This document shows, piece after piece, positions 23,780 to 34,837 of a DNA stretch of 64,000 nt. Position numbers and translations under genes: made by a program. Every line of letters starts with the position of its first letter. The stretch's first letter is position 1. Below the pieces are notes generated by a model. It was not told the origin of the DNA, ran no database searches, and was given only the letters and a program-made list of their open reading frames with translations. Source of the DNA: Acanthaster planci (lineage: Eukaryota > Echinodermata > Asteroidea > Valvatida > Acanthasteridae); assembly GCF_001949145.1 (NCBI RefSeq), contig NW_019091451.1, positions 1,027,694 through 1,091,693 of the forward strand. Direction: 5' to 3'.

Positions 23780-23945
23780 GCTATAAGACTTAGAGTGCTT
23801 TGCCCCAAGGAGGACAGCTGCTCACTATCTGTGTTTTTCTGCTTTTCAGGCTGAAGAATGGGAAAAAAGCACGATTTGCATGAACACCTCTGTTAATTAC
23901 ATGCCCATTAAAGTACACGGGGCTGACGTTATCACAAGCCCCGGA
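23780..23945 (-). promoter_or_regulatory. Upstream block of gene A shared with C and D
   Basis: Written on the plus strand, the block contains gagtgctttgcccc, then ctgcttttcaggctgaa, then gctgacgttatc (CRE-like TGACGT, 23924-23933). The same three pieces, in the same order and at similar distances, precede genes C (33020-33230) and D (38255-38470). Because the rest of the upstream sequence has drifted, these pieces are candidate shared regulatory sites. Confidence 0.4.
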
Positions 23946-24778
23946 CGTGATTACACAGCATAATAATTGGTAATGCATGATTTGGGTGGCAATTCTGGAT
24001 ATAAAAATGTGAAAGGAAGTACCGTTATTTTGATGACAATTATAAATATCTTGTCTTAACCGTTTTTCTCACACGCGTGTATCAGGAATGAATTAAAACG
24101 TTTTTTACAATGTACGTGGTTTTGAACAATTTTACTTATGAGGTGTTTCTCCTCAATTCTTATGTTAACTCTCTGCATAATGCAATCGACTGGCACAACG
24201 CCTTTAAATAAGTACTGATACAGTTAGATAACAAGCCAAAATAATGACGATAGCAAATGATTTAGAACCCTAAACTGAGTTGTCTATGTTCTCTGTCGAT
24301 GTCTTGGGCGATTTTTAACGTAACTTGCTTGCAAATTTCAATTTGAGTGAGCGTACTTAAAATTTGACTGTCGTTTTCCCTCCAATATGACAATGGAACG
24401 TTTTAATTAATGTGGAACTATATTGAAATATGCGCGAAGAGTATGTGACTCCAGCCAATTCAAGAGATCACCTTTTCAAATGAGCCAAAAAACGCATTAT
24501 GACATGCGTACACAACTGCTTTATCACTCGCTGAACGTGTTTTACACAAATGGTGGAGTGATTTTGAAGTGGCAGGTCTCGAGTGTAAGTAAACAAAAAG
24601 TTGCTTGCAGGTTTAGAGTTTCTCCGCAAAACAAAACAAATAAAGATTGTTTGGCAGCATAGTTACAAACAGCCTGAATAATGCAAATATTGAGCATAAT
24701 TATGTGAAATGGTACCCAAACAACGTTCTAATATGATAATACACCTGTTGTGATCACACCACCCAATTTTCATGCACA

Positions 24779-25279
24779 TCACTTTCGGTAGTTATCAGAA
24801 ACTGGCTGTACTTTGATAGTGCTGGACGCAGAGGAAACGGCGGTTGTGCCGGTGACATCATCTCGAACCTTCCATTCGCTCACCTGAACATCCCTGGCCA
24901 GCTGGATGGCGTATAGCTTCGGTAAGTAGACGCAGAACAGCGTCAAGAAGGCATTGAGCAGTATGGCAACGCACAGTGTCGCAACCTTCTGTAGAACGGT
25001 GGCGGCCGTGATGTAGACGGGGACAGCCGCCATGCCGAAAACCAACGTAGAGTACACGCTGATAGCGATGAACTTGGACTCGTTGTAGTTGCTGGGCACC
25101 TTGCGAGCCTTGAAAGCGTAGTAACAGCAGGCCAAGACCAAGAGGAGATTGGAAACGAGGGATGCCAAGAAACCGTTCCCAAACTGGCAGAATACCTCAA
25201 TGTAGTTACGTCGAGGGTAGAAATAAAGTTTAGCTGGTAAGGTTGGGTTTGCTATGGTACCAGCCATGGCAACTACAAC
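24779..25279 (-). CDS. Receptor gene B, exon 2: TM4-TM7 and tail
   Basis: Acceptor TACATGTAG, phase 0. The frame continues GIVALT|VVVAMAGTIANP, then the ECL2 cysteine, TM5, the KARKVPSNYNESKF loop, TM6, TM7 (PKLYAI) and a short tail ending in SDNYRK. The full product is 845 residues. TM5-TM7 is nearly identical to A, C, D and E, although the extracellular domains differ. The 255 bp intron contains a perfect 27 bp hairpin (25340-25398). Confidence 0.9.
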   Translation of the reverse strand, partial: VVVAMAGTIANPTLPAKLYFYPRRNYIEVFCQFGNGFLASLVSNLLLVLACCYYAFKARKVPSNYNESKFIAISVYSTLVFGMAAVPVYITAATVLQKVATLCVAILLNAFLTLFCVYLPKLYAIQLARDVQVSEWKVRDDVTGTTAVSSASSTIKVQPVSDNYRK

Positions 25280-25339
25280 CTACATGTAAATCAAAGGACA
25301 CGTGCACAATTATTATGACAAAACTAAGGACTGTTTTTT

Positions 25340-25398
25340 AAGAATTCTTAATATGTAAAAGAATTTTAAAGAAATTCTTTTACATATTAAGAATTCTT
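25340..25398. repeat. Perfect 27 bp inverted repeat in gene B intron
   Basis: The arms 25340-25366 and 25372-25398 are exact reverse complements (aagaattcttaatatgtaaa... ) with a 5-base loop. The arms are AT-rich. The sequence sits wholly within the 255 bp intron of gene B and would form a long hairpin in the pre-mRNA. It may be a tiny foldback transposon relic or a structural element; no target-site duplication was identified. Confidence 0.85.
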
Positions 25399-25534
25399 TA
25401 CAGATCGTGGAAAAAGTCCCCATTTTACCCATCCCAAGATTAAAAGCGTGGATATTCAAGTAGTTTTAACAAAGAAAACGCCCACAGAACGATAAAACAC
25501 CCATATGATATTCAGATTTTGTTTCAGTACTCAC

Positions 25535-27571
25535 CGTCAATGCAACGATACCGAGAGCGAAGATGAGTTGCACCTTGGGACCAATGTAGCGAGGACGTTT
25601 GTTGGACTTCTTCCCGGCGTTGAAGATCCTGTAAATGCGATTGACTTTCAGCAGGGTTGGGGCATACGTCAGAGTGAAACACAGAGCGACGATGATCTCT
25701 GATGCACGGCACGAGACAGCAGTCGGTGGAACCAGAAGTGGAAAGGGAGCTAAGAAGGCCAGCGTGAGCCCTAAGATGTTGATAATGCTCAGTTCACGAC
25801 TGGCGGCTTTGATCAGCACGTGTCCTCGGTAGTAGTAGATTCCGAACGCTGCCAGAAGGGACAGGACTAGTCCAAAGGCGGACAGGATCAGGATGGCAAT
25901 GACTGTGGGCTCGCTCCAGCTGGGCGGGGTCGGTATAATGACGCGGCAAGCTGTGAAACTGTCCTCCGGCCACTCGCCCTCGGGGCATTGCTGGCACATA
26001 TTGTCGTGAACAATGGCGTTATCAGGGCAACTTTGACAACCGAAACAGCACTTTTGCTCTAAAGGTACTTCGATGTGACCCGGTGTGCAGACCTCTCGGC
26101 ATATTGAGGCTGGTGGATCTGGCGTTCCCCCCACCCACTGAATGGCGGACAGATTTATTTTCAGGGGATCATCTCCAATGGCATCCCATTCTCCCACTGT
26201 AACATCCTGAAATCCACCATCTTTGAACTGAAAGTTATGTATTTTGTATTTCCCACCAGGGTTACCATCGGAGTCAAAAACATAGTTTCCAGCCAGGCCT
26301 TTAAATCTGACTCCAAGTAAGAAGGGAAGGAAATCGTGTCCCCGTGTGGCTTGAATTATTGCGTTACAACTGGTGTTGTCTTTACAGCGGTCGAGTAGGA
26401 AATCTTGGAGGCTGTACGCGAAAGCGTAAATGGCATCCACCAAAAAGTTATCGTTGCTAGAAATTCTAATTGGACACTGGGAGAGATCAGTGCATTTGTT
26501 GTCTTTCATCCATCGCTTTTTGAACTCTAAAAACCATGGGGAAAAAGGTGTGACTCTTGCTTGTAGAGAGCGGTAGTATTCCTCAAAACCTGGAATTTGA
26601 TTGTACTTGAGCCCGACAAATATGCTGCCTTCCAGTCCCAAGAGATTGACGCCATAGCGATCCTGCAGTGTATTTGGGAAGGCCCAACCATCGCTTCCAA
26701 CAAATGTAATATTGTGTGGAATGCCAACAAGTTCCTCGATTGTGTTCACGACAGCGCTTGCATGTCTGGTTTCACTTATAATAACTACAACGCGGACTTT
26801 GGGGAAGCTAAGTAGTCTACCAATGGCGTCTTGAAGTTCAGCCTTTGTTGCGCCCTGGCGGACGGGAACGGAAAATGCAATGCATATCCCATGCGGTTCC
26901 GCGAGGTCTAGCAATGCCTGGGCGCCGTGAATTCCATAAGTATTTAGCTGGAAATATAGACCGACATACTTCCACCCAAATCGCAACAGAATGTCAGCGA
27001 TTGCTGTGGCTTGGAGACTGTCCGGGGGTACAGTGCGAAGAAAATAAGGGAACCGGCGCTTGTCGCTCAGCTCGTTGCTCGTCGCGAACGGGGAGATGAC
27101 AGGGACCCGATACAAGCTAGCAGCTTGAGCTGTGGGAATGGTAGTTGAGCTTGTTTGTGTCCCTATGATGCACAGTAGACTGCCGTTGTTTGGCGGGCTG
27201 ATCTTTGGGAACTGGACGTCCTCCTGGGGTTTCTCCGATGTACTAGCCAGGCTGAAAGCAGTCCACAACGATAGAGTCTCTGAGTAGCAGTTGTCGCGAA
27301 TGTCGTAACCGATGGTGACATTTGGCAAGAGATCTGCACGATTATTGATCTGTTCGATTGCAAACAAAAACAGAGCAGCCAACTCATTAGCCCAACGACT
27401 GAATGATCCGCTACACGGAGTCCCAGAGGTACTACCATGAAAGGGCAGAGATGCTCCCAGGATCACATCCCCAGGGCTGGTCATGGTAACATGAGCTGCG
27501 TCTGGTAGATTTCCACCATCGGATAGCCCCAAGGTCATCAAATATAGAACAAGAAGTGCCAGGGTTGACAT
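25535..27571 (-). CDS. Receptor gene B, exon 1: class C GPCR extracellular domain to mid-TM4
   Basis: The ATG at 27571 starts a signal peptide (MSTLALLVLYLMTLGLSDGG). The 679 codons have the same layout as gene A: Venus flytrap (about 30-490), Cys-rich domain (CREVC, KCCFGCQSC, CQQCPEG), TM1-TM3 and the first part of TM4. The amino-acid-binding positions are kept (Ser141, Thr164, Asp184, Tyr212, Asp294 by alignment with mGluR1). The side-chain residues R78 and K409 correspond to Leu and Ile here. The donor is ACG|GTGAGT, phase 0. The N-terminal flytrap lobe resembles E more than A or C (SETLSLWTAFSLAS, ISPPNNGSLLCIIGTQT). Confidence 0.9.
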
Positions 27572-27830
27572 TCTGCTATAGTCGTTTCTTAAACTACGTT
27601 GAAGAAATGTTAAGACAAGGTGCTAGTCCTGGTTAGTAACTTGCTAAACCACGGAAAAGGTTTGTGCCTATTAATCAAACCAAGTCATGGATCCGCAGAT
27701 GCTGGAGTAAATGCTAGATTTAACTTAATGGTTTGTCTTATATCCAGAAGGAAGGCGCCTTGACTGTCGGCACGTTCCGTTCATTGATGACGATGAAGTC
27801 CCCTGTGTGTGTTTTTTTTAAAAAGCTGCG

Positions 27831-28073
27831 CTCAGGAATTCACTGACAGGAAAAAAAAGCCTTGTATTAACGGTTGTACAGGCGCTGATTCTTTTTTCTG
27901 CCGATAATAATTGGCGAAGGCTAAATGCTGTTCCTTGATTGTGGCGGGGGCCTCAAGAATTCACTGACAGGAAAGAAAGCCTTCTGTTCACTGTTGTACA
28001 GGCGCCGATTCTTTTTTTCTGCCAATATTAATCGGCGAAGGCTAATTGCTGTTTCTTGATTGCGGCGGGGGCC
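27831..28073 (+). repeat. Two-copy tandem duplication, ~121 bp unit, upstream of gene B
   Basis: Unit 1 (27831-27951) begins ctcaggaattcactgacagg and unit 2 (27952-28073) begins ctcaagaattcactgacagg. Both contain gttgtacaggcgc, ggcgaaggcta and end near cggcgggggcct. The duplication lies about 260-500 bp upstream of the gene B ATG and could duplicate regulatory sequence. Confidence 0.85.
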
Positions 28074-28339
28074 TTCTATCGTTTAGGCAATTTATAATGC
28101 TAAAAGAAGTGGTCGGGAAAAGTAACGAGAGCAAACAAAGTCAGCACAATGGCTAACCTTCAATAAAAGCTGAAAAAGAAGCAGCAAAAAGACGCTTTCA
28201 GCGCCTCGTACAAACCTTACAAAGGTAGACGTCAACGGGAGAATAAATGCTTTTAAAGACTAGCTTATAAATAATTAATGGACTTTTGACTTAATCGTCA
28301 CATGAAATTGAGTGAATGAGGATAGAAGAGAATCCGGGC

Positions 28340-28520
28340 GTGCTACCACTTTACCTTGGAGAGGTGCGGCGCAATGGCCTGGAGTCTATTTCCAATGACC
28401 CCTCTTCAGGGTATGAAAATGACACCTTGGGTAATGGCAAAATGTGTTTGTATACATTTATTTTTTAAAGTGTTTCCCGCAAATAGTGCTGCTAGGACAT
28501 CAATTCATAAGGACACTGTT
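28340..28520. repeat. Intergenic block B-C, homologous to block C-D near 34230-34370
   Basis: Shared elements include a ggtatgaaaatgacacct-like piece followed by a TGC-rich segment and cataaggacactgttc (28507 onward), which matches cacaaggacactgttc at about 34347. This indicates that the tandem duplication units include intergenic DNA as well as the receptor genes. Confidence 0.5.
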
Positions 28521-30007
28521 CACAGTGCCTTGATCAAATTATTAATGCAGTATTTGCTGATTAGACATGGCTACGAGAAACCTTTTTTCACTGTATTGTT
28601 TTCATGTTGCCATTTACTACACATACGAAAATCCCCAAAATTCTAACAATTGTTAGTATTGAAATGGCTGCGTAACATTGAAGTTTGTCCTGAATCGTGT
28701 ACATCGCGTTGGCTCATAAATACAATCACTTTTTTGTTAACGTAAAAAAGCAAAATCCCATAAAAGGGAAAAAGGAACAAAACAGAATGTAAGATGAAAT
28801 GGGGACACTAATGTGACAGTTGCACAAGGTTACTCATAGGCCGTGGGCCCTTTTTTTGTACATTTGTTCTCAGGTACCCGTCAGTAAATTTTGGCTAATT
28901 TTGTTGCATCAAAGGAACATGATCGATTGTACCTTTTCAACTCGCCGCGGCGAGAGACAGCACTTTGAAAAGAAATGAGTCAGTTCGGTTTTTCAAACAG
29001 CGAATGTCCAAAACGAAGCGTGTCCAAGGTCCTTCGGACGTTCGTGCGAGATCAGCTCTAAGAGTGGCTCTAAGCGAATTGACGCGAGTACTTTGCCCCG
29101 AATGACCATACCTTTCTGAGATATCAAACTGACTCATTGGTTGTTGCCCTTCTGTGCTTCCGTCGGAGGGCAACCGTGTAGCAGTACGATATTTTTAGCC
29201 AGACCTCATCACGTCTGTCAAAAGAGTAAACGTGCGGAGTAGCGCCAACCTACGTACTTCTTCTGTCTGGCGAATAAATAATCTCTCGCTATCTGGAAAC
29301 AGGCTCTTATAAATAGGCTGCTTAGGTAGTATTTTTTCTTAAGTAACGATTGCAGGGGCTGGCAAATGCCAGTGCAGGTGACTCAGGTGCACATTGTATA
29401 TAAATTTATCATTTGGTTGTTTGTAAGACAGCCATTGTGCCTTTATTGGAAAACAAATACAGGACGAAACAAATACATGTTGGCCAAAACAAACAGGGAT
29501 AAAACAATTGTATGACGCGAGAGAATGAAATCACTTATACACCGCAAAGACTGAAACCAATGTATATAGAACGGAACCAAACTTTAGAGAACGAAAATAA
29601 ATATAGAACTAATCGATTGAAAATCATGTGTTTGCATATATAAAAACGAAGTACTACCCATGACGCTATGTTGCGAATATAGAACGAAGCATGCTGCGAT
29701 GAAGGAAGCGAACGTCAACTGTTAAATGAAAATACGGTACTCAAGGTACGGACACAGTTTCACTGTAATATAGGCGGCGGTTTTTGATTTGTGAATTCAA
29801 GCCTAAAGTCTTTTAGTGCCAAATCAGAAAGAGACATATGATTTTTGATTTCCCTTGCTATTTCCCACATTATCTGAGCATGCACTCCATGTGATGGACC
29901 TTTGGAACCCGCAGAATTTGGTAACTTGCTAATGTGTACATTCGTTAATTGATTGTCCTGCCCACCTGTTACCTTAACACTCCGTAGGTTACACATTATA
30001 TTCCTTC

Positions 30008-30520
30008 TTATTTCTTGTCATTCGACGATTCTGGTTGTACCTTGGCTATTCCGCGACTTGACGAAGCGGTAGTTGATTTAGTCTGATCTGGTGCCCCAGC
30101 GCCCGAGACTCTCCACTCGCTAATCTCTACATCGCGGTCTAGCTGGATTGCGTATAACTTCGGAAGGTAGACGCAGAATAGGGTCAAGAAGGCGTTTAGC
30201 AGTATGGCCACGCACAGCGTTGCAACCTTTTGCAGAACGGTGGTGGCCGTGATGTAGACGGGGACGGCCGCCATGCCGAAAACCAACGTAGAGTACACGC
30301 TGACAGCGATGAATTTAGACTCGTTGTAGTTGCTGGGCACCTTGCGGGCCCTGAAAGCGTAGTAACAGCAGGCCAAGACCAAGAGGAGATTGGAAACGAG
30401 GGATACCAAGAAACCGTTCCCAAACTGGCAGAATACCTCAATGTAGTTACGTCGAGGGAAGAAATACAGCTTAGCTGGCAGTGTAGGACTTGCCAATGCA
30501 CCAGTCATGGCAACCACAGC
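30008..30520 (-). CDS. Receptor gene C, exon 2: TM4-TM7 and tail
   Basis: Acceptor CTTTTTGTAG, phase 0. The frame reads GIIASM|AVVAMTGALASP, then the ECL2 cysteine, TM5, KVPSNYNESKF, TM6, TM7 and a tail ending VQPESSNDKK. The product is 851 residues. The intron is only 118 bp, the shortest complete one in the array. The sequence after the stop resembles that after exon 2 of pseudogene D. Confidence 0.9.
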   Translation of the reverse strand, partial: AVVAMTGALASPTLPAKLYFFPRRNYIEVFCQFGNGFLVSLVSNLLLVLACCYYAFRARKVPSNYNESKFIAVSVYSTLVFGMAAVPVYITATTVLQKVATLCVAILLNAFLTLFCVYLPKLYAIQLDRDVEISEWRVSGAGAPDQTKSTTASSSRGIAKVQPESSNDKK

Positions 30521-30638
30521 CTACAAAAAGAATTTGTATAAAATATCCCCAAACAAAGAAGGCATTAGGGAGAGATAACAATTGTGAGCGAATTTACAAA
30601 AAAATGCAGACTTTTGTGTTTTTGTGATTCGTACTCAC

Positions 30639-32681
30639 CATCGATGCAATGATGCCGAGAGCGAAGATGAGTTGGACCCTGGGACCGATGTTACGAGGAC
30701 GCTTGTTGGACTTCTTCCCGGCGTCGAAAATCCTGTAGATGCGATTGACTTTCAGCAGGGTCGGGGCATACGTCAGAGTGAAGCACAAAGCGACTATGAT
30801 CTCTGATGCACGGCATGAGACAAGAGTCGGTCGAACCAGAAGCGGAAAGGGAGCTAAAAAGGCCAGCGTGAGCCCTAAGATGTTGATGCTGCTAAGTTCA
30901 CGACTGGCGGCTTTGATCAACACGTGTCGTCGGTAGTAGTATATTCCGAGCGCTGCCAAAAGGGAAAGGACTAGTCCAAAGACTGACAGGATCAGGATGG
31001 CAACAACCGTGGGCTCGCTCCAGCTGGGCGGGGTTGGTACAATCGGTCGGCAAATTTTGAAATTCTCGTCTGGCCACTCGTTTACAGGGCATCGTTTGCA
31101 CTCTTTGTCACTAACTATGGCTTCATCTGGACATCGTAGGCAACCAAAACAGCATTTTTGCTCCAGAGGTACCTCAATGTATCCTAACGTGCAGATGTCT
31201 CGACAAACTGAGACCGGAGGGTCGGTTGTTCTATCAGCCCATTGAATAGCTGATGTGTTGATGTTGAGGCGATTGTGTGCTACCACACCCCATGTCCCAG
31301 CCTCAGTAATTATGTAGCTGTTGTCATCTCTGATTTGGAGGTTGAGTATCCTATATTTTCCGCCAGGGTCTCCATTTGAGTCGAAACTGTAATGGCCTCC
31401 CAGCCCCTCAAAAGTCAACTTGTGTAGATATGGAAGGAGATCATGACCCGAGAGGGCTTGAAGTGTTGCGTTGCAGTCACTCGAATTGCAATGATCCGTC
31501 AAGAAATCTTGGAGGGCATAAGCAAATGCATAAACTGCATCGACTATGAAAACAGAACTACTAGTGATTGATATTGGACACAGGTTAAAATCGGTACAGT
31601 CATGTTGTTCCATCCAATAACGCTTCAATTCCTCAAACCATGGGCTGAAATTTTTCCCGCTAGCTTGTAAGAAACGGTAATAATCGAGGAAACCAGGAAT
31701 GAGAGCATACTTGAGATCAACCCAAAGGGTTCCACCCAGTCGGGTGAGGTCAACTCCGTATTTGAAGAGCGTATTTGGGCTTGCCCACCCGTCACTTCCA
31801 ATGAAAGTAATATTAAGCGAGGCAATGTCTTCCTTGCTTGCAATTGTCCTGAAAATCCTGTTTGCAATGCCAGTGTTGCCGAATATCACCACCACCCGCG
31901 CTTTGCGAAAGATTGCTAGTTTGGCAACTGCTTCTTCAAGTTCGCCTGTTTGTGCTTCTGTGCGGAGTGCCACCGAGAATGCAACACATATGCCGCGCTC
32001 GTCTGTGAGATCTAGAACGCCCTGCGCACCGTGAATTCCGTAAGCACTTAGCTGGAAGTACAGTCCAATGTACTTCCATCCGAAATGCTGCAGGATATCA
32101 ACGATGGCCGACGCTTGGAGACTGTCTGGGGGGACGGTGCGGAGGAAATACGGGAACCGCCGCTTGTCGCTAAGCTCGTTGCTCGTGGCAAACGGAGAGA
32201 TGACAGGAACGTGAAACAGGCTGGCGGCTTGTGCAGTTGGAATTGAGGTTGAACTCGACTGCGTCCCGATAATACCAATGAGCTTGCCGTGAGCCGGCGT
32301 GTGGATCTTTGTAAACTGGATATCCTCCTGTGGTTTCTCAGATGTGCTAGCTAAGCTGAAAGCAGACCACAATGACAGACCCTCCGAGTAACAATTGTCG
32401 CGAATATCGTAGCCGATGGTGACATTTGGCAAGAGGTCTGTGCGATTGTTGATGCCCTCGATGGCGAACAGTACCACGACTGCACCCTCGTGGTTCCATC
32501 TCTCGATCAGTCCGCTGCAAGTGGGCAGCTGCGGAGAGGAGTATGCATGAATAGCAAAGGATGCCCCAAGAATTACATCCCCGGGACTGTTCATACTAAC
32601 GTGAGCTGTATCGGGAATGATACCAGCCCATGATAAGACAACTGCCGTGGAGAGAAAAATCAGAACCAGTGATGACAACAT
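30639..32681 (-). CDS. Receptor gene C, exon 1: class C GPCR extracellular domain to mid-TM4
   Basis: The start is the ATG at 32681, giving signal peptide MLSSLVLIFLSTAVVLSWAG; the frame is open further upstream, but from a GTG and without a signal sequence. The 681 codons are laid out like gene A. Amino-acid-site residues Ser143, Thr166, Asp186, Tyr214 and Asp297 are conserved; mGluR1 R78 corresponds to Gly66 and K409 to Leu. The Cys-rich domain has CRDIC, KCCFGCLRC and CKRCPVNEW. The donor is ATG|GTGAGT, phase 0. Part of the flytrap domain (positions about 190-300) is almost identical to A at DNA level, more so than its flanks. Confidence 0.9.
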
Positions 32682-32859
32682 ATTTGGAGGTAAATTAAAA
32701 GAAACAGTGAATTCCACGAAATGTTCAAACAATTCTGGGGCTAGATCTCGGCTTGTCCTGAGCGAAACTAATTCGTCCACTCACAGGGCCAAAATAGCCA
32801 AAGAAGGTTTGAGTCTCTAAAAGAGTTGCTGGAAAATCTGCGCTCAATACGGTCAAACT

Positions 32860-32866
32860 CTATAGT
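32860..32866 (-). promoter_or_regulatory. TATA-like motif upstream of gene C
   Basis: CTATAGAG on the minus strand, about 180 bp before the gene C ATG, aligned with the CTATAAAC of gene A and the CTATAGAT of gene D. Here the match to the TATA consensus is weaker than in A. Confidence 0.3.
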
Positions 32867-32869
32867 TGA

Positions 32870-33260
32870 TGACGTGAACGACAATCCTTGGACGTGTGAC
32901 CGCTGCTAGTCTGGGTGTAAGTGTGTTATGTAGGTACGAACAATTCTGACTGAAATACATTCTCAAGAACAGGCCGCCGCCCATGCGTAGTCGCTGGGTA
33001 CTGAGCAGATAAATTGGCATTAAACAGAAAGTGCTTTGCCCTGCGCAAATTTTTTTCTAATCTGGATTTTTTCCCTATTTTCTGCTTTTATTTCTCTCTG
33101 CCCTGTTCCGCTTTTCAGGCTGCATATAGAAAACGTAACAATTAAACGGTAAGATTATGCCTATAAGCAAGATTGGAACAACTCACCTTATTGTTTGCCC
33201 GTTACAGTACACAAGACTGACGTTATCGGAGATTATATTAGTGTGATTTCAAAGGCCTAA
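32870..33260 (-). promoter_or_regulatory. Upstream block of gene C, homologous to D and partly to A
   Basis: Close match to 38110-38510 upstream of D, for example gtgaccgctgc, acattctcaagaacaggccg, catgcgtagtcg, aagtgctttgccct, gcttttcaggctg and ctgacgttatcg (33218-33227). C and D therefore duplicated together with at least 0.5 kb of 5' flank. Confidence 0.55.
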
Positions 33261-34397
33261 TTGGCAAAACTTTATTAGGAGGAGATTCACAACAGTGAAA
33301 ATTAAAAGAGAACACCTTTATTAGTAGTACTATTATTACCTGTATTATTATTATCAGAACTTGCTAATTATTTTGAAGTTAAGGTATTCCATCTTTAATT
33401 AATCAGAAATACAGTTGAATTAATTTGGGGGATGTGCGTCTTCGAATAAGATTAAATGGTATTCCGGCTTCAGTCACTGTTTTGATATCCATTGTAAGCA
33501 CAATATCAATGAGCCAGTTGGTATTTCAAATACCCAAGATCTCGACTTTGCGACTCGACTATTCATTGCTGTTAATAAACAGGGTTTTCACGTCAAAATG
33601 CCAATTTTCGACCATCAATTGTCAACCACTGGTTGATTTTACGCGGTGCCTTTTTAGGTTAATTTGGTAAAAAGAAAGCATTTTGAAACAGGAGATCGCA
33701 TGATACGCTCCCAGCTGGATACCCAGCTAGCTATCGACGTTTTTGTCCCGAAAATTTAAGAAAGATTTCTTCGATTAAGTTTAAATTCACTCCAACATTT
33801 TCATGTAATTACAGAGTATTGCATTTTCTTTTTCTGATTCGTGGCTTCGTAAAAGTTTTCATGAAGGAAATTAGTCGAAAATTGTAGAATGGTCTGATTA
33901 CCACATCTTCCGAAGTCACAACGACTTAAGTCCTAAAAAACAGTTACTGTGCTTGTGTCGGGCTAAATATGGTTTAATTAAATTTCGCCGGTGACGGCTG
34001 CAAAAGGATGCAAAAGGAAGCGTAGGCCAATAAATGCCACCTGTAATTTTTATTTTTTTTAAAGTGGTATCTCACTCTGGCGAGAGAGTGGCAAGTTGGC
34101 AAGAACCAACCCAAAAGCGGGAAGGGGATTGAACGCCTTGGCACAGTTCACCTTTGGGTGCTCTTTGTAATGAGTACATCCGGTGTGCGCACTTTAACGT
34201 TTCGTGCCATAAATAGAGCATACTACGATTTTTTTTCTATTTTCCACAGCCGTTTAGTCCTCTCCAGTGTTATGAATATAACACCTCAGGTAAACATTGA
34301 ATGTTTCTCAGCTTTTCCTGCGGGTGCTGCTGCTGAGACGTCATTTCACAAGGACACTGTTCTTGTGTTACGTATGAACTGAAACAGATGTATTTAA

Positions 34398-34837
34398 GGT
34401 CGAGTTCGGGCGGCTTGTTCTTCACACGGGTTTCTTGTTCTTGCGCTCGAACGGCGGGAACACGACTCAAGAACACTGTTCTCGGAACAGGATCACACAC
34501 CACCTCCTCGTCAGGGTTTTACAGGAACACACGGAAAACTCGTGAGATTTTGTTTTTGAACAGCTGCAAAAAGTAGAGAGATGGCTTCAAAGCCAAAGAC
34601 AATGGGAAGTTTTGTAAAATTAACAATAATTATTTTCCGTAACACAGAAACGAATGTTCCTGTTTATATATATAAAAGAATTCAGCCCATCCAAACATCA
34701 ACTCTCGAATAACGTAGCCTACATGGACGCCGCCATGTTGCTTGTCACTAACTACCATCGATAACCGATTGCTTGTTCCCGGCTTTCGAGCGACCGACCC
34801 ACGAACAACAAATCGAGCAAGCCACCCGAACTCGGCC
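34398..34837 (+). mobile_element. MITE family member, copy 2 (440 bp)
   Basis: The terminal inverted repeats are clear: left ggtcgagttcgggcggcttg, right end complement ggccgagttcgggtggcttg. The interior is homologous to 14870-15288 throughout. There is no open frame of note. It lies between pseudogene D and gene C. No clean target-site duplication is visible here. Confidence 0.75.

Noticed and set aside
30594-32780. Start of gene C at 32780
   Set aside because: That start is a GTG followed by a charged, non-signal sequence. The ATG at 32681 gives a good signal peptide and matches the paralogues.
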